Source of the DNA: Hathewaya limosa
GTDB lineage: Bacteria > Bacillota > Clostridia > Clostridiales > Clostridiaceae
Assembly: GCF_030815255.1 (NCBI RefSeq)
Contig: NZ_JAUSWN010000017.1
Span: 7,103-71,102, forward strand
DNA length: 64,000 nt
Reading direction: 5' to 3'
In this document: positions 61,214-64,000 of the stretch, one piece after another
Layout: each line of letters starts with the position of its first letter
Numbering within the stretch: the stretch's first letter is position 1
The notes under the pieces: model-generated
What the model was told of the DNA's origin: nothing
Seen by the model: only the letters and a program-made list of their open reading frames with translations
Databases searched by the model: none
Made by a program: the position numbers and the translations under genes

Positions 61214-62386
61214 TTATTTATTTGTGTTTTTTGAATAAAATTTTTCCCAAACAATTTTTTGTTTTTTATTTAAATACATAGAATGCATTTTACTATTTTC
61301 TTTTTTTACACAATATATTAGGTCTTTGCCTGTATAATCTATATATAAGTACTCAGGTTTTAATACATAATTGCCTTGTTTATCTATAAGGCCTTCTGTT
61401 TTTTTATATGGGGAGGCTATAGCCATATCATTAATAAAATTATATCCTATTTTATATTGGGGTTTGATTATAAATTCTCCTTTTTTATCCATATACCCAA
61501 TTTTATTATTAACTTTTATAGCAGCTAATTCATCTTTAAAATGTGGAGGTACTGCATTTTCATCCATTTTAAAACTGCATACGAAGTTTCCAGATTTATT
61601 TATAAATCCAGTTTTTTTATTTAATTTAGCAAAGGCAAAACCTTCTTTAAATGCATTAACTTTATCAAATTTAGGTTCAATTATTAATTTTCCTTTACTA
61701 TTAACAAAACCCCATTTATTATTTTTACAAAAAGATGCCAATCCCTCAGATGATTCACAGGCTTGGTCAAATTCAAAAGCAGTTATAGGTTTCATTTCTT
61801 TATTAATAAAAGCCCACTTTTTATTCTTATATACAGGTGCTATTCCATCTGAAAATCTTTCAGCAAAATCAAATGTAAAATCACATTTAAATTTCCCTTG
61901 TTTATCCATATAGGCCCATTTATTATTCTTGCAAACTGGTGCTAAGTCTTCATGAAAACCTTCAAAAACATCATCAAATTGATAATCAAATATAACTTTA
62001 CCTGTTTTATCTATAAAACCATATTTATTATTGTTACGTACAGCAGCTAAACCTTCCCTAAAGTTATAGACTGATTGAAATTCTATATTTGGCGTAATAA
62101 GTTTTCCGTTTATATTAATAAAAGAAAATTTATTATTAAGTACTATTATTGACATACCATTAACAGATTTAAAAACATCATCATATTTACAATCTACTAC
62201 TTTTTTTCCTTCCTTATTTATATAACCATATAGAAGTTTACCGTTTTTTTCCTCTGAAATAGGATATAAAATCTCAGATTCATCTTCTTTTGATGTTTTA
62301 GATGATGTAGAATTACAGCCTACAAATGTACTTAATAAAAATATTGCTACTAAAGTTGCTAGAATAATGCATGGAATTTTTTTCAT
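61214..62386 (-). CDS. WG-repeat lipoprotein, copy 2
   Basis: 390 residues, same layout as copy 1: lipobox F-V-G-C, short polar linker and about seven WG repeats (Y-G-F-I-D-K-T-G-K, W-A-Y-M-D-K-Q-G-K, W-G-F-V-N-S-K-G-K and so on). It differs from copy 1 mainly in repeats two to three and the last repeat, which suggests exposed binding surfaces that diverge. AAAGGGG precedes the ATG. The last repeat and the K-I-V-W-E end motif are shared with copy 1. Confidence 0.88.
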   Translation of the reverse strand: MKKIPCIILATLVAIFLLSTFVGCNSTSSKTSKEDESEILYPISEEKNGKLLYGYINKEGKKVVDCKYDDVFKSVNGMSIIVLNNKFSFININGKLITPNIEFQSVYNFREGLAAVRNNNKYGFIDKTGKVIFDYQFDDVFEGFHEDLAPVCKNNKWAYMDKQGKFKCDFTFDFAERFSDGIAPVYKNKKWAFINKEMKPITAFEFDQACESSEGLASFCKNNKWGFVNSKGKLIIEPKFDKVNAFKEGFAFAKLNKKTGFINKSGNFVCSFKMDENAVPPHFKDELAAIKVNNKIGYMDKKGEFIIKPQYKIGYNFINDMAIASPYKKTEGLIDKQGNYVLKPEYLYIDYTGKDLIYCVKKENSKMHSMYLNKKQKIVWEKFYSKNTNK

Positions 62387-62564
62387 AGTATATCCCCTTT
62401 ATGTTTAGTATACATTCATAATTTTTGTAATATTAAAACCGTAGCTTATTGTAAATATATAATAACATTGTTCTTTAATAAACAATATAATTCACTTAGG
62501 GAAAGAACCTATCTATTTTTTTTTTAATAAAATACATACATTTTGACAGATAAACTTTTTTAAT

Positions 62565-63053
62565 CTATAATTCTAAAATAGAATATTCATATCCTAACAA
62601 GCTTATAAATTTATACATATCATCTATGGAAATAAACATTGTCTTTGTATTGTCATTAGGATGAAAGGTAATAAATTTCTCTGAGAGCATTTCCTTATCT
62701 AAGTAAATTCTTATATCATGCTCCACATTATTAATTAATCCAAACAATGATACAGCTCCAGGTACTAAGCCCATTTTTTCCATTAACCTTTTAGGTGAAC
62801 AAAAACTTATACTTTTTTCATCTAAGATCTTTTCAAGCTTTTTAATATCTAATCTTTTCTTATCATCCATAATTACTAAATAATATGCAGTCTTCTTTCT
62901 ATTAGATAAAAAAAGTGTTTTTGTACGTACACCTTCCTTACCTTCAATATACCTATCTGCATCCTCTGTAGTCTCTGCCGGTGGATGTTCAACAATATCA
63001 TAGGAAATTCCCATTTTCTTCAATGTTTTGTATACCACTTCACAAGATTCCAT
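62565..63053 (-). CDS. YbaK/ProX-family aminoacyl-tRNA deacylase
   Basis: 162 residues, single-domain. The start Y-D-I-V-E-H-P-P-A-E-T-T-E-D-A and K-T-L-F-L-S-N-R-K, then L-V-I-M-D-D-K-K-R-L-D and G-L-V-P-G-A-V-S-L-F-G-L match ProXp-ala (PrdX) proteins, which hydrolyse Ala-tRNA(Pro) mischarged by prolyl-tRNA synthetase. TGGAGG precedes the ATG. Stand-alone here, an odd housekeeping-type gene in an accessory setting. Confidence 0.88.
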   Translation of the reverse strand: MESCEVVYKTLKKMGISYDIVEHPPAETTEDADRYIEGKEGVRTKTLFLSNRKKTAYYLVIMDDKKRLDIKKLEKILDEKSISFCSPKRLMEKMGLVPGAVSLFGLINNVEHDIRIYLDKEMLSEKFITFHPNDNTKTMFISIDDMYKFISLLGYEYSILEL

Positions 63054-63236
63054 AATAACCTCCAGTTTTTAATGTATAGTATCATTATATCATCTACTAA
63101 TATATTAACTGTATAATTAATGCTTATAATCTATAAAATTTTTAAGTATCAATTTAAAACCTTATAAAAAGTCTTAAAATACAAATCTTTTTACAGTTAT
63201 TTAAAGGAAATTTATATCTATAATAGAAGATAATAT

Positions 63237-63254
63237 AAAATACATATGTATTTT
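63237..63254. promoter_or_regulatory. 18-bp perfect palindrome upstream of the HTH gene
   Basis: AAAATACATATGTATTTT, 34 bp before the ATG of the next gene. Likely an operator, perhaps for that gene's own product. Confidence 0.4.
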
Positions 63255-63288
63255 ATTTGTATTATATTTTTATTCTAGGGGGATAAGT

Positions 63289-63933
63289 ATGGATAGAAGA
63301 AATTTTGATAAATTAGATTTAAATTCCCAAATTGAATATGTAAACAAAAGATTAGGAAAAGGGGAGTCCCTAAGAAAAATATCAGATGATCTAAAAATAC
63401 AAAGGAAAACCATAAGATTAAGATTTAGAAAGAATAATTATGAATTTAATAAAGAAAAAAATAAATATATTTGTAATATAGCTATAGCAAGAAATCTTTG
63501 TAAAGAAAAAGAAATTCCTAATTTAAATATAAAAACTAATACTACTGAAACTCAAAACACTTATAATACAAATGTAATACAGAAAGAACCCTTGGAAAAT
63601 AAGGAAAATACACTTGTATTACAAGATAATATAAAAAATGATTTATTTGAAATCATTAATGCAAAGGAAGATATTTTTAAACTTATTAACTGGTTTCATA
63701 AAATAGAAAGCGAAGAAAAAATTATAGAAGTTCCAGAACTCAAAATAGATAAAGCAAAGTTTTCTGGTGATGTAAAAGTTACAACTATTAGAATTTACTC
63801 AGGAATAAAAGATAAATTCCAGGAGTTTATAAAAAAGTTTCCTGAGTTTAAATCCCAAGACATATATACAGAAGCTCTATTAGAGTTTATAGAAAAGTAT
63901 GATAAATCACTAGTGTTTAATAAATGGATTTAA
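63289..63933 (+). CDS. DNA-binding protein of plasmid type (helix-turn-helix plus ribbon-helix-helix-like C-terminus)
   Basis: 214 residues. An N-terminal helix-turn-helix (about 25-48; S-L-R-K-I-S-D-D-L-K-I-Q-R-K-T-I-R-L-R-F) is joined by a long polar linker (70-130) to a C-terminal domain that starts V-K-V-T-T-I-R-I-Y-S-G-I-K-D-K-F, resembling a strand-plus-helix DNA-binding or dimer module. Similar proteins occur on clostridial plasmids, where a partition or copy-control role is suspected. A GGGGG site precedes the ATG, and a perfect palindrome lies upstream. Confidence 0.6.
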   Translation: MDRRNFDKLDLNSQIEYVNKRLGKGESLRKISDDLKIQRKTIRLRFRKNNYEFNKEKNKYICNIAIARNLCKEKEIPNLNIKTNTTETQNTYNTNVIQKEPLENKENTLVLQDNIKNDLFEIINAKEDIFKLINWFHKIESEEKIIEVPELKIDKAKFSGDVKVTTIRIYSGIKDKFQEFIKKFPEFKSQDIYTEALLEFIEKYDKSLVFNKWI

Positions 63934-64000
63934 AATCCTATTGACAATAATCTTATGTAATAAAGTTCTATTTATACCATCAATATATAAATGAAAATAG

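Noticed and set aside
60069..62000. Plus-strand open frames inside both WG-repeat genes
   Set aside because: They are antisense to a clear repeated protein and owe their openness to the repeats; no ribosome binding sites.

Overview
The window is very AT-rich Firmicute DNA. It has strong AGGAGG-type ribosome binding sites, frequent TTG and GTG starts, a UviB/BhlA-type small holin and a sigma factor resembling the clostridial UviA/BotR/TcdR group. This points to Clostridium, plausibly a C. botulinum/C. sporogenes-type plasmid or accessory island. No ribosomal, tRNA or core-metabolism genes are visible. The species and replicon type are inferences.

Layout. 1-3 kb: minus-strand FtsX-type ABC export genes behind a broken lactococcin-972-like bacteriocin gene, then a PhnP-like metallohydrolase. 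3-6.6 kb: small membrane proteins, a DUF3791 operon whose middle (DUF3990-like) toxin gene has been cut down to 12 codons, and a holin/amidase pair. 6.8-13.2 kb: VanZ-like protein, an ABC exporter, a NatA-type ATPase with two permeases, and a tandem pair of YcxB-like proteins. 13.2-18.5 kb: acetyltransferases, a Nudix hydrolase and small membrane proteins. 18.6-26.2 kb: three direct copies of a segment derived from an Rpn-family (PD-(D/E)XK) nuclease gene. They bound first a tandem pair of ABC exporters and then a small defence island (HEPN-MNT toxin-antitoxin plus a DUF262/DUF1524 GmrSD-like nuclease). 26.3-28.7 kb: YtrA-type repressor/ABC operon. 28.9-33.5 kb: AraC regulator divergent from two siderophore-type half-ABC transporters. 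33.8-39.5 kb: acetyltransferases, a DUF692 fragment, a UPF0489 protein, a methyltransferase, an M20 amidohydrolase and small ORFs. 39.9-51.6 kb: two ABC exporters with accessory membrane proteins, an MFS pseudogene and two ABC-2 systems around a methyltransferase. 52-64 kb: tyrosine recombinase, UviA/BotR-like sigma factor, small membrane proteins, a lipoprotein, a ricin-B lectin, two duplicated WG-repeat lipoproteins, a YbaK/ProX deacylase and a helix-turn-helix protein.

Two themes connect the genes. First, transport: seven TMD-NBD half exporters, four NatA-type ATPases and one further ATPase start lie within 64 kb, consistent with export of, or immunity to, peptides and antibiotics. Second, turnover: many genes are truncated, frameshifted or duplicated fragments (bacteriocin, DUF3990, Rpn copies, DUF692, GyrI-like, methyltransferase 3' end, MFS, GNAT). 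This is typical of an accessory replicon that gains and loses toxin, immunity and defence modules, often keeping the antitoxin or immunity side.
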